64,000 bases of DNA from Afipia birgiae 34632 (GCF_000308295.2 NZ_HG326652.1:2661818-2725817); one strand, 5' to 3'. Shown: positions 26,480 through 34,863, numbered from the stretch's first letter. Notes: generated by a model from the sequence alone, not told the origin. Translations and numbers: made by a program.

Positions 26480-27361
26480 ATGGCCATTCGTGACGTCTTA
26501 CTTCCGCTTCTCAACTATCCAGAGCCGACCGGCGAGGCCGCTATCGGCGCAGTCCTGGAATTGGCGGAAAGCCTGTCGAAACCCTGCGCCATCAACGGAA
26601 CTTACAGGCAGATTCGCACGCGCATATCCGCACTTGTCCTGGAAACGGAGATCGAACCGGGACTGTACTTTGAGGGCGCCCACATCGGCGATTTCTTTGA
26701 AGCCGAAGCGAGAAAGAGTGCAACCAATGCCAAGGAGCTCGCAACAACATTCCAAAGGATCGCCGCAACTCACCCCGTTCTGACGGCATGCAGAATAGAA
26801 AGGCGCTATCCTTATGAGTGTCTCCGTCTTCTGGTAGAGGAAGCCCGCGTTCATCATATGACCGCGCTTCCTGTCCGACGAGACGATAGCCATTACCAGG
26901 ACATCGCAGAGCGGCTGATTTTCGACGCCGGCCGTCCAGTCCTGATATTTCCGGAGCACTCCCCTCGTCCCTTGTCAAAATCGTTCAGCAGGATCGCGGT
27001 CGCGTGGGACGGCAGCAGGCCTGCGGCCCGCGCTGTCGGCGATGCCATGCCATTCCTGCGGCGCGCATCGCAGGTCCGTATCTTCTCAGCTACAGACGAT
27101 AAACCTATGACGTCTGCGACGCGCGGACGTGAGATCGCGCAGCAACTCTCCTCGGAAGGCGTCGATGCCATTTACGAGGAGGTGAAGAAGACCAGCCAGC
27201 ACACCATCGGCAGCTGTTTCGAAAACTACATAGCCAATCACAGGTCCGACCTCTTGGTCATGGGCGCCTACGGACATTCAAAGCTCCGGGAGTTCATTCT
27301 TGGCGGCGCGACACGATCGATTCTGATGAATCCACCGGGCTGGGTTATGCTGTCTCATTGA
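26480..27361 (+). CDS. Universal stress protein, tandem UspA type
   Basis: 293 residues from the ATG at 26480 with GGAG 8 bases upstream; a TTG at 26474 is also in frame. It has two Usp halves. The C-terminal half carries IAVAWDGSRPAARAVGDAMPFL and VMGAYGHSKLREFILGGATRSIL, the ATP-binding region. It is clearly homologous to the protein at 8265-9113, and the pair flanks the fix island. An imperfect CTGAT-N5-ATCAA lies upstream at 26424-26438. Confidence 0.9.
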   Translation: MAIRDVLLPLLNYPEPTGEAAIGAVLELAESLSKPCAINGTYRQIRTRISALVLETEIEPGLYFEGAHIGDFFEAEARKSATNAKELATTFQRIAATHPVLTACRIERRYPYECLRLLVEEARVHHMTALPVRRDDSHYQDIAERLIFDAGRPVLIFPEHSPRPLSKSFSRIAVAWDGSRPAARAVGDAMPFLRRASQVRIFSATDDKPMTSATRGREIAQQLSSEGVDAIYEEVKKTSQHTIGSCFENYIANHRSDLLVMGAYGHSKLREFILGGATRSILMNPPGWVMLSH

Positions 27362-27402
27362 AAAGCGGCCGCTCTCCTTGGCAAGCTAGGGTTAGTAAAC
27401 AC

Positions 27403-27433
27403 AAAAAAATCCGGCCAGAATATCTGGCCGGAT
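27403..27433 (-). terminator. Rho-independent terminator of the ABC binding-protein gene
   Basis: Perfect 11-base stem ATCCGGCCAGA / TCTGGCCGGAT around ATA, followed on the - strand by seven T. It lies 64 bases beyond the stop of the gene ending at 27497. Confidence 0.9.
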
Positions 27434-27496
27434 AGTTAGGTCCTTCAGCTCGATTGCCGGACCGGGAGGACGGGCGGCTTCCGCTTTTGGGGGGCG

Positions 27497-28705
27497 CTAT
27501 TTGTTGAGCGGACAATCACCTTCGCTTTCGGGCCGAAACACCTGCGCGCCTGGAAGCGATTGCAGGATCGCAAAGAGGTCGCGTGGACCTTTGGATTCGG
27601 CGGGCGATTTTACTCGCCACAGCATCATGTCGTGCAGGACGCGACCATCGCGACGAATCTTGATACCCTTGTTGTAGAAATCGTTGACGGGAAGTTCGCG
27701 CATTTTCTGACCGACCTGAGCAGCAGCCTCGGTCCCCGTTGCTTCTACCGCCTTCAGGTAGTGTCTGACTGCTGCATAGGCGGCAGCGTGGTTCATGTTC
27801 GGCAAATTATTCCCCGGGAAGCGCTCCATGTAGCGCTTGGTCCAGGCTTTCGTGTCATCGTTCAGGTCATGATAGAACGACGCCGCTCCCAGCGTTTGCT
27901 GCGCGGTATCGAGACTCAATGCCTGGATATCGTTGACGAACAGCAACAGTCCGGCAAGCCTTTGACCTCCTTGCGCAAGGCCGAATTCGTGAGCCTGCTT
28001 GACCGCTGTCACGGTATCACCTCCGGCATTGGCCAGCCCCACGACGGACGCCCCCGACGCACGCGCCGCCATGAGATAAGAAGCGAAATCGGTCGAACCC
28101 AGCGGATGCCGCGCAGCTCCGAGCACCTTGCCCCCACCTGCTTCGACAAAGCGGGTCGTATCGCGCGTCAGAGCCTGGCCGAACGAATAGTCGGCGGCAA
28201 TGAAAAACCAGGTCTTGCCGCCCTGCTCGACCACAGCCCTCGCCACGCTGGATGCAACACCGTAGGTGTCATAGGCCCATTGCGTCGTATTTGGTGAGCA
28301 GAGCTTCCCGGTAATGTCTGAAGAACCTGCGCCGGCGACCAGCAGCGTGCGGTCCTTATCCTTCACCACATTTAGAATCGCGACTGTGGATGCAGATCCG
28401 GTACCAGCCACGATCACATTCACGTTCTCCTGATCGATCCACTTCCGGGCAATTGCTCCGCCGATATCAGGCTTGTTCTGATCGTCACCGGTGATAATCT
28501 CGATCCGCTTGCCGAGAACCTTTCCGCCGGCGTCTTCTACCGCAAGCCTGGCCGCCTCGACGGTGCCTCGGCCCGCAACATACGAATAGATTCCATTCTG
28601 GTCCGTCAGAACCCCAATCTTTATGACATCACTGGATGTCTGCGCAACAACGCTACCGGTCGCCGCAAGAACCGCTGCCGCCGAAAGTAGACCAACCAAA
28701 CGCAT
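27497..28705 (-). CDS. ABC transporter substrate-binding protein (branched-chain amino acid / aromatic type)
   Basis: 402 residues from the ATG at 28705 with GGGAGA 6 bases upstream; the frame opens at 28750. The signal peptide is MRLVGLLSAAAVLAATGSVVA. The mature part has the LivK/HbaE-like type I fold with VIKIGVLTDQNGIYSYVAGRGTVEAA and IIAGDDQNKPDI-like segments. Many homologues bind aromatic acids rather than amino acids. No permease or ATPase is adjacent, so it is an orphan that may use a transporter elsewhere. A ligase and hydratase follow upstream on the same strand. Confidence 0.88.
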   Translation of the reverse strand: MRLVGLLSAAAVLAATGSVVAQTSSDVIKIGVLTDQNGIYSYVAGRGTVEAARLAVEDAGGKVLGKRIEIITGDDQNKPDIGGAIARKWIDQENVNVIVAGTGSASTVAILNVVKDKDRTLLVAGAGSSDITGKLCSPNTTQWAYDTYGVASSVARAVVEQGGKTWFFIAADYSFGQALTRDTTRFVEAGGGKVLGAARHPLGSTDFASYLMAARASGASVVGLANAGGDTVTAVKQAHEFGLAQGGQRLAGLLLFVNDIQALSLDTAQQTLGAASFYHDLNDDTKAWTKRYMERFPGNNLPNMNHAAAYAAVRHYLKAVEATGTEAAAQVGQKMRELPVNDFYNKGIKIRRDGRVLHDMMLWRVKSPAESKGPRDLFAILQSLPGAQVFRPESEGDCPLNK

Positions 28706-28825
28706 CACAATCTCTCCCTGTTCTAGCTTTATGTTTTGTTTCAGCAGCAAAGACTGCGCGCGACATCGCGCATCGCGCGCGAAGCCCTTTCGCCCAAGCT
28801 GACTGTCGTTAGATGTCTGAGGTTC

Positions 28826-30445
28826 TCAGCGTCCGAGCCGATCCAGTGCTCCGGATTTCAGTTGCTCGCGAAGCCTGAACTTCTGCACCTTGCCCGAGGC
28901 CGTAAGCGGAAACTCCGCGCAAATGAACCACTCCGTGGGCGTCTTGAACGGCGCGAGCTTTGCACGGCAGTGCGCCTGCAGTTCCGACACCGTCGGCGGC
29001 TTTGCCGGATCGGCGGCACGCACCGCCGCACCGATAACTTCTCCCCAGTGATCGTCGGGGATGCCGAATACGGCAACATCGGCCACTGCAGCGTGAGCGA
29101 ACAGCTCGGCTTCGATTTCACGCGGATAGACGTTTTCTCCTCCGCGAATAATCATATCGCGCAAACGGCCGGTGATCTGAATGTATCCGCGGGCATCCAT
29201 TGTCCCGAGATCGCCTGTACGCACCCAACCGTCGGCACCAACGGTGTCGGCAGTCGCTTCCGGCATGTCGAAATAGCCCATCATGGCTTGGTAGCCACGC
29301 GCCTGTATCTCGCCTTCGAGACCAGAGGCCAGAATCTCGCCGCTAGCCGGGTCAACGACCCTAACCTCAACCTGCCACAAGGGCCGGCCCGAACTGTTGG
29401 CTTTATCCTCGAGCGAATCGTTGGGCGAAGTCTGGCACACGATCGGGCTGAGTTCGGTCTGGCCATAGACCGGCGTAAGATCGCAACCGAGACCCTGCTC
29501 CACACGCCGCAACAACTCGACCGGCACAGGAGCTCCGCCGCACAATGCGGTGCGCAGCGACGAGAGATCGTAGTTGCTCTTGCGCTGCTGCTCTAGCAGC
29601 GCGATCAGCATGGTGGGGACACCAAGAGTGAGATCGCCCCGCTCCCGCTCGATCGCAGCCAACACCAGCTCCGGATCGAACAGCAGCGGCAGCACATAGG
29701 TCGAGCGCGTCGTCACACAGCCGAGGGCGCTCATGCCCGATCCCGCAGTGTGAAACAGCGGCAATGGACTCACGAACACGCCGTTGTCCAACCCGGCCCG
29801 GGCGGCAACATAGCTGGCATTGGTTACCAGCCCGCGATGGTGCAGCAACGCGCCCTTCGGCTCACCAGTTGTCCCCGACGTGTATTGAACCTGGGCGGGA
29901 TCGCCCGGCTTCACCACAGGCAGCGTGCCCGTGCGGGCTTGTCCCCGCACCGCTGTTTGCCAGTTGGCCATACAGAATGTCGCGCGAACCTCATCGGAGA
30001 CTTCACGCGCGATGCCCGCCATATCGGTGCCACGGAATTGATCCGCATGTATCAGTCCGACGGACTGTGACTGACGCAGTACATAGCGCAACTCGCCGAC
30101 GCGCAGCGCCGGATTGGCAGTGACAAGCACGAGCCCGGCCAATGCTGCGCCGTACTGCACGATTACCCACTCTGGTACGTTGGGGGCCCATATGCAGATC
30201 CGCTCACCCGGCGTGTAACTCTCCAGTAGCCAGCGGGCGCAATCTTCGGCTTCGGCCAGCAACTCGGCATAAGTCCAGCGGCGGTCGGTAGCATCGGCAC
30301 CGACCAGCGAGGCCATGCCCTTGGGCACGACCTCGACCAACGCAGTGCGGTCCGGCGCAGCGCGAGCGGCCTCGCGCAACGCATCGCCAGCCGTCAGATC
30401 CAGAATCGGACGCGACCTGTCTGCGGGCCAATAGGAATGCGTCAT
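28826..30445 (-). CDS. AMP-binding acyl-CoA ligase
   Basis: 539 residues from the ATG at 30445, which comes right after the hydratase stop with a GGAGTGATC site; the frame extends to 30553 inside that gene. ANL-family motifs: YTSGTTGEPKGALL (P-loop), PVYGQTELSPI, DGWVRTGDLG, ITGRLRDMIIRGGENVYPREIE, and the catalytic Lys in LTASGKVQKFRL. It activates a fatty, aryl or phenylpropanoid acid to its CoA ester. Paired with an enoyl-CoA hydratase two bases upstream. Confidence 0.93.
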   Translation of the reverse strand: MTHSYWPADRSRPILDLTAGDALREAARAAPDRTALVEVVPKGMASLVGADATDRRWTYAELLAEAEDCARWLLESYTPGERICIWAPNVPEWVIVQYGAALAGLVLVTANPALRVGELRYVLRQSQSVGLIHADQFRGTDMAGIAREVSDEVRATFCMANWQTAVRGQARTGTLPVVKPGDPAQVQYTSGTTGEPKGALLHHRGLVTNASYVAARAGLDNGVFVSPLPLFHTAGSGMSALGCVTTRSTYVLPLLFDPELVLAAIERERGDLTLGVPTMLIALLEQQRKSNYDLSSLRTALCGGAPVPVELLRRVEQGLGCDLTPVYGQTELSPIVCQTSPNDSLEDKANSSGRPLWQVEVRVVDPASGEILASGLEGEIQARGYQAMMGYFDMPEATADTVGADGWVRTGDLGTMDARGYIQITGRLRDMIIRGGENVYPREIEAELFAHAAVADVAVFGIPDDHWGEVIGAAVRAADPAKPPTVSELQAHCRAKLAPFKTPTEWFICAEFPLTASGKVQKFRLREQLKSGALDRLGR

Positions 30446-30447
30446 GA

Positions 30448-31311
30448 TCACTCCTTTGGAATTGGGCCACCGCCGTTGGGCATCGGCCGACCGGAGTCCC
30501 GCCACTCGACCGCAGCGTGAAAACCGCGCTGCTCTGCGAATTCCTTGAACCAACGCCCTTCGGCCGAATGGCGGGTGACGCCATCGAATAGCGTTGCCAG
30601 CGTCTGCGTCGAGTTCAGACCCATGTTGTCCAAGGCCTGATTGACCATAAGCTTGTGCATCGCAAGGTGGTTGGTCGGCACCGAAGCGATACGGTCGGCA
30701 AGCGCTTCGACACGGGCGTCAAGCTGATCGGCCGGTACGGCTTCAAGCACGAGCCCCCACTCAGCGGCGGTGCGACCGTTGATCTTGTCGCCGGTGAACA
30801 GCATTCGCTTGGCGCGCTCAACCCCGAGGCGGTAGACCCACATCGCAGTCGTCGGGCAACCCCAGACGCGCGCCGGCATGTAGCCGATCTTGGCGTCCTC
30901 GGCCATGACAACGAGATCGCAGCTCAGAGCGATGTCGCTGCCGCCAGCGACGGCGTAACCGTGAATCTTGCAGATCGAAGGCGTCAAGGAGCGAAACAGC
31001 GTGAAGAAGTCGTCGGTATTGCGACGCATCCCCCGGTAGTCCCGCATCACGTCCCAGGAGGGGCTCTCCTGGTTCCACTCGCTGTTGCCTTCCTCAGCGA
31101 ACTTCTTGAGGTCATAGCCCGCACAAAAGGCGGGACCATCTCCAGCGAGAATAATAACGTGGACATCCGGATCAGCATCTGCCCGTTCCACGGCGGCGCG
31201 AATTTCACGCGGCATGCGATCGTCAATAGCGTTCAGGCGGTCGGGGCGCGAAAGCGTGATGTAAGCCTTGCGGTCGCGCGTTTCATAACGAAGAGTCTGG
31301 AAGTCAGTCAT
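30448..31311 (-). CDS. Enoyl-CoA hydratase/isomerase family protein
   Basis: 287-residue crotonase-fold protein. It has LSRPDRLNAID near the N-terminus, the oxyanion-hole segments DGPAFCAGYDLKKF and HGYAVAGGSDIALSCDLVVMAED, and the C-terminal helices. It has the extended C-terminus of the subgroup with R-D-x-RG inserts (about residues 90-100). It acts on a CoA ester probably made by the adjacent ligase. First structural gene after its regulator, 29 bases downstream of the TetR stop. Confidence 0.91.
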   Translation of the reverse strand: MTDFQTLRYETRDRKAYITLSRPDRLNAIDDRMPREIRAAVERADADPDVHVIILAGDGPAFCAGYDLKKFAEEGNSEWNQESPSWDVMRDYRGMRRNTDDFFTLFRSLTPSICKIHGYAVAGGSDIALSCDLVVMAEDAKIGYMPARVWGCPTTAMWVYRLGVERAKRMLFTGDKINGRTAAEWGLVLEAVPADQLDARVEALADRIASVPTNHLAMHKLMVNQALDNMGLNSTQTLATLFDGVTRHSAEGRWFKEFAEQRGFHAAVEWRDSGRPMPNGGGPIPKE

Positions 31312-31340
31312 CCGTAGTTGTTCCTGAGTTAAAGGGAAGG

Positions 31341-31970
31341 TTAAGTCGAGACGTTCGGCTTCTGCTCAAGCAGAATGCGAACCGCCCAAATCCATTCGTC
31401 GAGAAGACGGCCCCGGCGCGCGCGATCGTTGCGCAGCACACCGGCCAGCGCGAGGCCGCGCACGAATTCGGTCGTCAGCGCGACAACGACTGAGTAAGCC
31501 GGACGATCCTTCAAGGGCGCGAACAGATCGCTGACCACACGATCAAGATCGCGACGCGCGCGCCGTTCAGCGGTACGCAGCGCTGCCCGCAGCTGCGGAT
31601 CAGCACGAGACACCGCCCATAGCTCCAGTTCGGCGAGATAAGCAGGCTGCGCAAACGCATCGGCAAGCGCACGCGTCGCACGATCGATCGGATCGGCGTT
31701 GTCGGTTAGTCCCGCCAGCGCTTTGCGTGCGGCAGCTTCGTTTCGGCAGACAAGCTCGTCGACCGTCGCCGCAAGCAGTTCTGCATGAGTCGGGAAGTGA
31801 TGGAGCAACGCGCCCCGGCTAACGCCAGCGCGCTGCTGAACGGCCACAGTTGTCGTCGAGGCAGTTCCCTCCTCGACAAGAAGCGCAACCGCGGCATCGA
31901 GAATGCGCTTGTGGGTCGCTTCATGCTGGGAAGCGCGAATGGGAAGCTCGGATTTAGGCACGGTTTTCAT
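31341..31970 (-). CDS. TetR/AcrR family regulator of the ligase-hydratase operon
   Basis: 209 residues. The helix-turn-helix is TTVAVQQRAGVSRGALLHHFPTHAELLAA, and the ligand domain starts near residue 75. It is the first gene of the - strand run. Immediately upstream are two palindromes at 31989-32040 that look like its operators, so it probably represses itself and the downstream acyl-CoA genes, with a CoA ester as a possible inducer (inference). Confidence 0.9.
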   Translation of the reverse strand: MKTVPKSELPIRASQHEATHKRILDAAVALLVEEGTASTTTVAVQQRAGVSRGALLHHFPTHAELLAATVDELVCRNEAAARKALAGLTDNADPIDRATRALADAFAQPAYLAELELWAVSRADPQLRAALRTAERRARRDLDRVVSDLFAPLKDRPAYSVVVALTTEFVRGLALAGVLRNDRARRGRLLDEWIWAVRILLEQKPNVST

Positions 31971-31988
31971 GCTTCAGACCAAATTCCG

Positions 31989-32040
31989 TTGACAGTCAGA
32001 TGTGACTGTCAATCGAATATACACAGTCACTACTGACTGT
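31989..32040. promoter_or_regulatory. Double palindromic operator of the TetR regulator
   Basis: First site: 10-base arms TTGACAGTCA and TGACTGTCAA around GATG (31989-32012). Second site: ACAGTCA-CTAC-TGACTGT (32023-32040). The core ACAGTCA-N4-TGACTGT is the same in both and the centres are 31 bases apart. It starts 19 bases upstream of the regulator ATG. Confidence 0.82.
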
Positions 32041-32043
32041 CAA

Positions 32044-32396
32044 ATCGGAATGAAGGTTTCACCCAAGCGAGCGCTCGCCCACACGCGCCGGGTTGCTCAT
32101 GAAATGCTGTTTGCTGATTTCGCAACGGTGAGCAGTCAAGCCGAGGGGCGCTTTTTTGCGCCGTCGCGCGAACAGGCTTGATGGTCACATTTTCGGAGCA
32201 CACGGCCGGCATCGGCTATACGGGCAGGCGTCGACGAGCGGGGGACGCGGCGGACTTCTTTATATCAGTCGGAATGCTGGAACAGGTTGCGGCCGTCACC
32301 ATCCCGATCACCCGAAACGGCCGTGCGCGTGACCGGATATCGGGCCAAAACCGCGGAAATCCGCTTGAATGACCTGCCTGTAAGTTATTGATTTTA
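32044..32396. other. Intergenic stretch without a recognisable gene
   Basis: 353 bases between the TetR operator and the tRNA-derived repeat. Short open frames on both strands show no family signature or convincing ribosome site. A T/G-rich segment near 32140-32160 is the only visible irregularity. A promoter for outward transcription is possible but not identifiable. Confidence 0.5.
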
Positions 32397-32443
32397 TTGG
32401 TCGGAGTGGCAGGATTTGAACCTGCGACCCCTGCGTCCCGAAC
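32397..32443 (-). repeat. Partial tRNA-Pro 3' half: distal attachment-site repeat
   Basis: 47 bases identical to 33664-33710, the 3' half of the intact tRNA-Pro(CGG) from the anticodon loop through CCA plus one base. Similarity stops abruptly at the anticodon-loop edge (GAAC then CTATC instead of GCAGT). This is the classical trace of site-specific integration into a tRNA 3' end. Confidence 0.9.
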
Positions 32444-32549
32444 CTATCAGTTCACTTGCAAGTGTTTGATATTGCTACGTCTGTATTCAACAACACCGAC
32501 AAATAGGCACGAAAACTCCCCGAAGGATCAAGAACGCGGCGAACGTTGG

Positions 32550-32566
32550 CTTACCGTAGTCTTACC
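32550..32566 (+). repeat. 17-base direct repeat, copy 1
   Basis: CTTACCGTAGTCTTACC, identical to 33589-33605. It lies 60-76 bases upstream of the + strand XRE gene. Contains two CTTACC units. Confidence 0.65.
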
Positions 32567-32625
32567 ATCTTGGCAGGTATGTATGATAGTGTAATGCATA
32601 AGTCCTGCCAAAGATGACGCAATAG

Positions 32626-33051
32626 ATGAAAAAGACACAACACGAAGCTCACGATCGCCAAAGGTTGCTTACCTTTGCCCAGAGGCTCAATCGAATGTTG
32701 CAAGAGAGGCATTGGTCAGGAGCAGACCTTGCTCGCGAGGCTAGCAAGTTTGTTCCGGACGCCCATCGCAAACGGAACGGCAAGCGTCACGTCATCGGAC
32801 GGCACATTGTTTCTGCTTATTGTAGAGCGGAGAACGAGCCGAGCAGCGCTAACCTCTCATATATAGCCAGAGCCTTAGGAGTAGAACCAAGCGAACTGCT
32901 GCTGCCGAGAAATAGAGTCCTGTTAAAACCGCAGGTTCAAGCTATCACCTCCCTCGATGGGAAGACTCGCTTGATAGTTGATGCTGAACTAGACACCGAA
33001 TTGGCGATGAATTTGATCCAGCAAATTCGCGATTCGTTCAACCGAACTTAG
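32626..33051 (+). CDS. XRE-type helix-turn-helix protein A of the tRNA-Pro mini-island
   Basis: 141 residues. The N-terminal 85 residues are an XRE-like helix-turn-helix: WSGADLAREASKFVP, IGRHIVSAYCRAENEPSSANLSYIARALGVEPSELLLP. A compact C-terminal segment follows a linker: ITSLDGKTRLIVDAELDTELAMNLIQQI. The same two-part layout is in the convergent gene 33077-33499, so the two are paralogues. No integrase, toxin or phage structural gene is near. Probably a mobile-element regulator; function not known. Confidence 0.8.
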   Translation: MKKTQHEAHDRQRLLTFAQRLNRMLQERHWSGADLAREASKFVPDAHRKRNGKRHVIGRHIVSAYCRAENEPSSANLSYIARALGVEPSELLLPRNRVLLKPQVQAITSLDGKTRLIVDAELDTELAMNLIQQIRDSFNRT

Positions 33052-33076
33052 TACGAGCTTCGCGCGAAGCAATTTT

Positions 33077-33499
33077 CTACGAAGTTGCTTTCAGCGTCGG
33101 CGAGAGCAGTCCCTCTCGAACGAGTTCCAAAATCTTTATGCCAGTCTCTGCGTCGACCTCGGCGTCAACGACTATCCGCGTACGCCCATCAAGAGTACTG
33201 GTCGCCTGAGCGAAGTTGGGGCACTCCCCCTCTGCCAGAGCCGGAGGTAGCAGTTCCTCCGGCTTCATCCCGAACACCTTAGAAATATATAAAAGGTTCT
33301 TCTGGGTCGGTTCGTTCGCACCACGCATATAGGCACTCGGCAAATGTCGCCCGATCAGAGTGCCTTCCGGCGCGTGCTTCTGCATCTCTCTGGCCAGATC
33401 GGCTGCTGTCCAGCCTTTCTCCAGCGACAATTTTTCCAGCAGCTTACCGAAGGCCACAAGGCGCGCATTATTGGTCGATGCTGTGTCTCTATTCGCCAC
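33077..33499 (-). CDS. XRE-type helix-turn-helix protein B of the tRNA-Pro mini-island
   Basis: 140 residues, a paralogue of protein A: WTAADLAREMQKHAP, IGRHLPSAYMRGANEPTQKNLLYISKVFGMKPEELLPP, then the conserved tail STLDGRTRIVVDAEVDAETGIKILELVRE. It converges on gene A with 25 bases between the stops. Upstream (33581-33605) lies a palindrome plus the 17-base repeat shared with gene A, so the two may bind the same operator. Function not known. Confidence 0.8.
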   Translation of the reverse strand: MANRDTASTNNARLVAFGKLLEKLSLEKGWTAADLAREMQKHAPEGTLIGRHLPSAYMRGANEPTQKNLLYISKVFGMKPEELLPPALAEGECPNFAQATSTLDGRTRIVVDAEVDAETGIKILELVREGLLSPTLKATS

Positions 33500-33580
33500 T
33501 CGCCGCCCCTGACTTCATGCATTGTGAAGGCGGCGATTTCTGCGATCCAATAGGCGCACTTTGGCGAGGTACGCTGCGAT

Positions 33581-33605
33581 ACGGTAATCTTACCGTAGTC
33601 TTACC
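33581..33605. promoter_or_regulatory. Palindrome plus 17-base repeat copy 2 upstream of XRE gene B
   Basis: ACGGTAA-TC-TTACCGT (33581-33596) is a perfect inverted repeat. It overlaps CTTACCGTAGTCTTACC (33589-33605), which is also present at 32550-32566. A likely operator for one or both island regulators. Confidence 0.55.
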
Positions 33606-33663
33606 CTCAGCGCTCGGAACGCAGTGCTCGCCACCTTATAAGTATTTGATTTTAAACATGATT

Positions 33664-33710
33664 TTGGTCGGAGTGGCAGGATTTGAACCTGCGACCCCTG
33701 CGTCCCGAAC
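33664..33710 (-). repeat. Proximal attachment-site repeat inside tRNA-Pro
   Basis: 47 bases identical to 32397-32443, covering the 3' half of the functional tRNA gene. Together the two copies delimit a 1.27-kb segment. Confidence 0.9.
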
Positions 33711-33741
33711 GCAGTGCTCTACCGGGCTGAGCCACACTCCG
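33665..33741 (-). tRNA. tRNA-Pro (anticodon CGG)
   Basis: 77 bases including an encoded CCA. The acceptor stem CGGAGTG pairs with CACTCCG and the discriminator is A. The D arm is GCTCAGCCCGGTAGAGC. The anticodon stem CTGCG/CGCAG holds the loop TTCGGGA with anticodon CGG. The T arm is GCAGG-TTCAAAT-CCTGC. All stems pair. Its 3' end served as integration target for the neighbouring mini-island and remains intact. Confidence 0.97.
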
Positions 33742-33839
33742 ACATGGGCGCCGGTATAGCGTCGGCTCTCGCAGATCGCAAGAAGCTGTATAAGGGGACA
33801 ACCCCTTCCGGAAACGCCACCCATGGCGCGGCTCACGCA

Positions 33840-34826
33840 ATGAAACTCGATTTGAATACAGCGATAATCCCGGCCGATGGAGCAGCAGATACCGCCGCGC
33901 GCTGCCTTGAGGGCGGCGGACTTGTCGCGTTTCCGACCGAAACCGTCTACGGCCTTGGCGCTGATGCGACCAATGCCCGCGCCGTCGCCCGGCTTTACGA
34001 GGCGAAGGGCCGCCCCTCCTTCAATCCCCTGATCGCCCATGTCTGCGATTTAACGGCCGCACGGCAGATCGCCCGTTTCGACGACAAAAGCCTTCGGCTC
34101 GCGGAAACCTTCTGGCCGGGGCCACTGACGCTGGTCTTGCCCAAGACTTCCACCTGTCCGGTTTCGGATCTTGCCACCGCGGGACTTGAGACCATCGCTG
34201 TGCGCATCCCAGCCCACCCGGCAGCGCGCGATATTCTGCGCGCCTTCGGAAAGCCTGTGGTTGCGCCATCGGCCAACATCTCCGGCCACGTCTCGCCGAC
34301 AACTGCAGAGCATGTCCTGGGCGACCTCGCCGGGCGCATCGATCTGATCGTGGACGGCGGGCCGGTTTCTGTCGGCGTCGAATCGACCATCGTCGGCTGT
34401 TTCGAGACGCCGTTGCTGCTGCGGCCCGGCGGTCTCCCCCGCGAGGACATTGAGCGGGTGCTGGGCCAAAAGCTTGCGCGGATGCCGGACGAACCCGGCA
34501 CATCGGAAACTCATCCGCTCGCACCGGGCATGCTGGCCTCGCACTATGCGCCGCGTACGCCGGTTCGGCTCAACGCGCTCAAACTGGAATCCGGCGAAGC
34601 GCTGCTGGCGTTCGGGCCTGACATCATCCCTGACTCCGGGCGGGCCATCGCCATGAATTTGTCGGAAGCCGGCGATCTGGTGGAGGCCGCCGCGAATCTT
34701 TTCAGCTATCTTCGCGAACTCGACACGAGAGGTTCTCGCGCCATCGCGGTGATGCCGGTTCCGCATGAAGGGCTCGGCGAGGCTATCAACGATCGCCTGC
34801 AACGCGCCGCCGTTCCGCGAAGCTGA
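33840..34826 (+). CDS. L-threonylcarbamoyladenylate synthase (Sua5/YrdC/YwlC)
   Basis: 328 residues from the ATG at 33840; the frame opens at 33714 through the tRNA, which cannot be coding. The YrdC domain shows GGLVAFPTETVYGLGADA, KGRPSFNPLI, FWPGPLTLVL, the PSANISG loop and ESTIVG. A Sua5 C-terminal domain follows (LAPGMLASHYAPRTPVRL). It makes the threonylcarbamoyl-AMP used for the t6A37 modification of ANN-decoding tRNAs. It starts 99 bases from the divergent tRNA-Pro. Confidence 0.95.
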   Translation: MKLDLNTAIIPADGAADTAARCLEGGGLVAFPTETVYGLGADATNARAVARLYEAKGRPSFNPLIAHVCDLTAARQIARFDDKSLRLAETFWPGPLTLVLPKTSTCPVSDLATAGLETIAVRIPAHPAARDILRAFGKPVVAPSANISGHVSPTTAEHVLGDLAGRIDLIVDGGPVSVGVESTIVGCFETPLLLRPGGLPREDIERVLGQKLARMPDEPGTSETHPLAPGMLASHYAPRTPVRLNALKLESGEALLAFGPDIIPDSGRAIAMNLSEAGDLVEAAANLFSYLRELDTRGSRAIAVMPVPHEGLGEAINDRLQRAAVPRS

Positions 34827-34863
34827 TCACGTCAGGATTTTGGGCAAGAACAAAGAAAAGAAC

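Noticed and set aside
32388..32594. Open frame through the partial tRNA repeat (VGVAGFEPATPASRT)
   Set aside because: That peptide is simply the tRNA-Pro 3' half read as protein; it also appears at the intact tRNA and is not coding.
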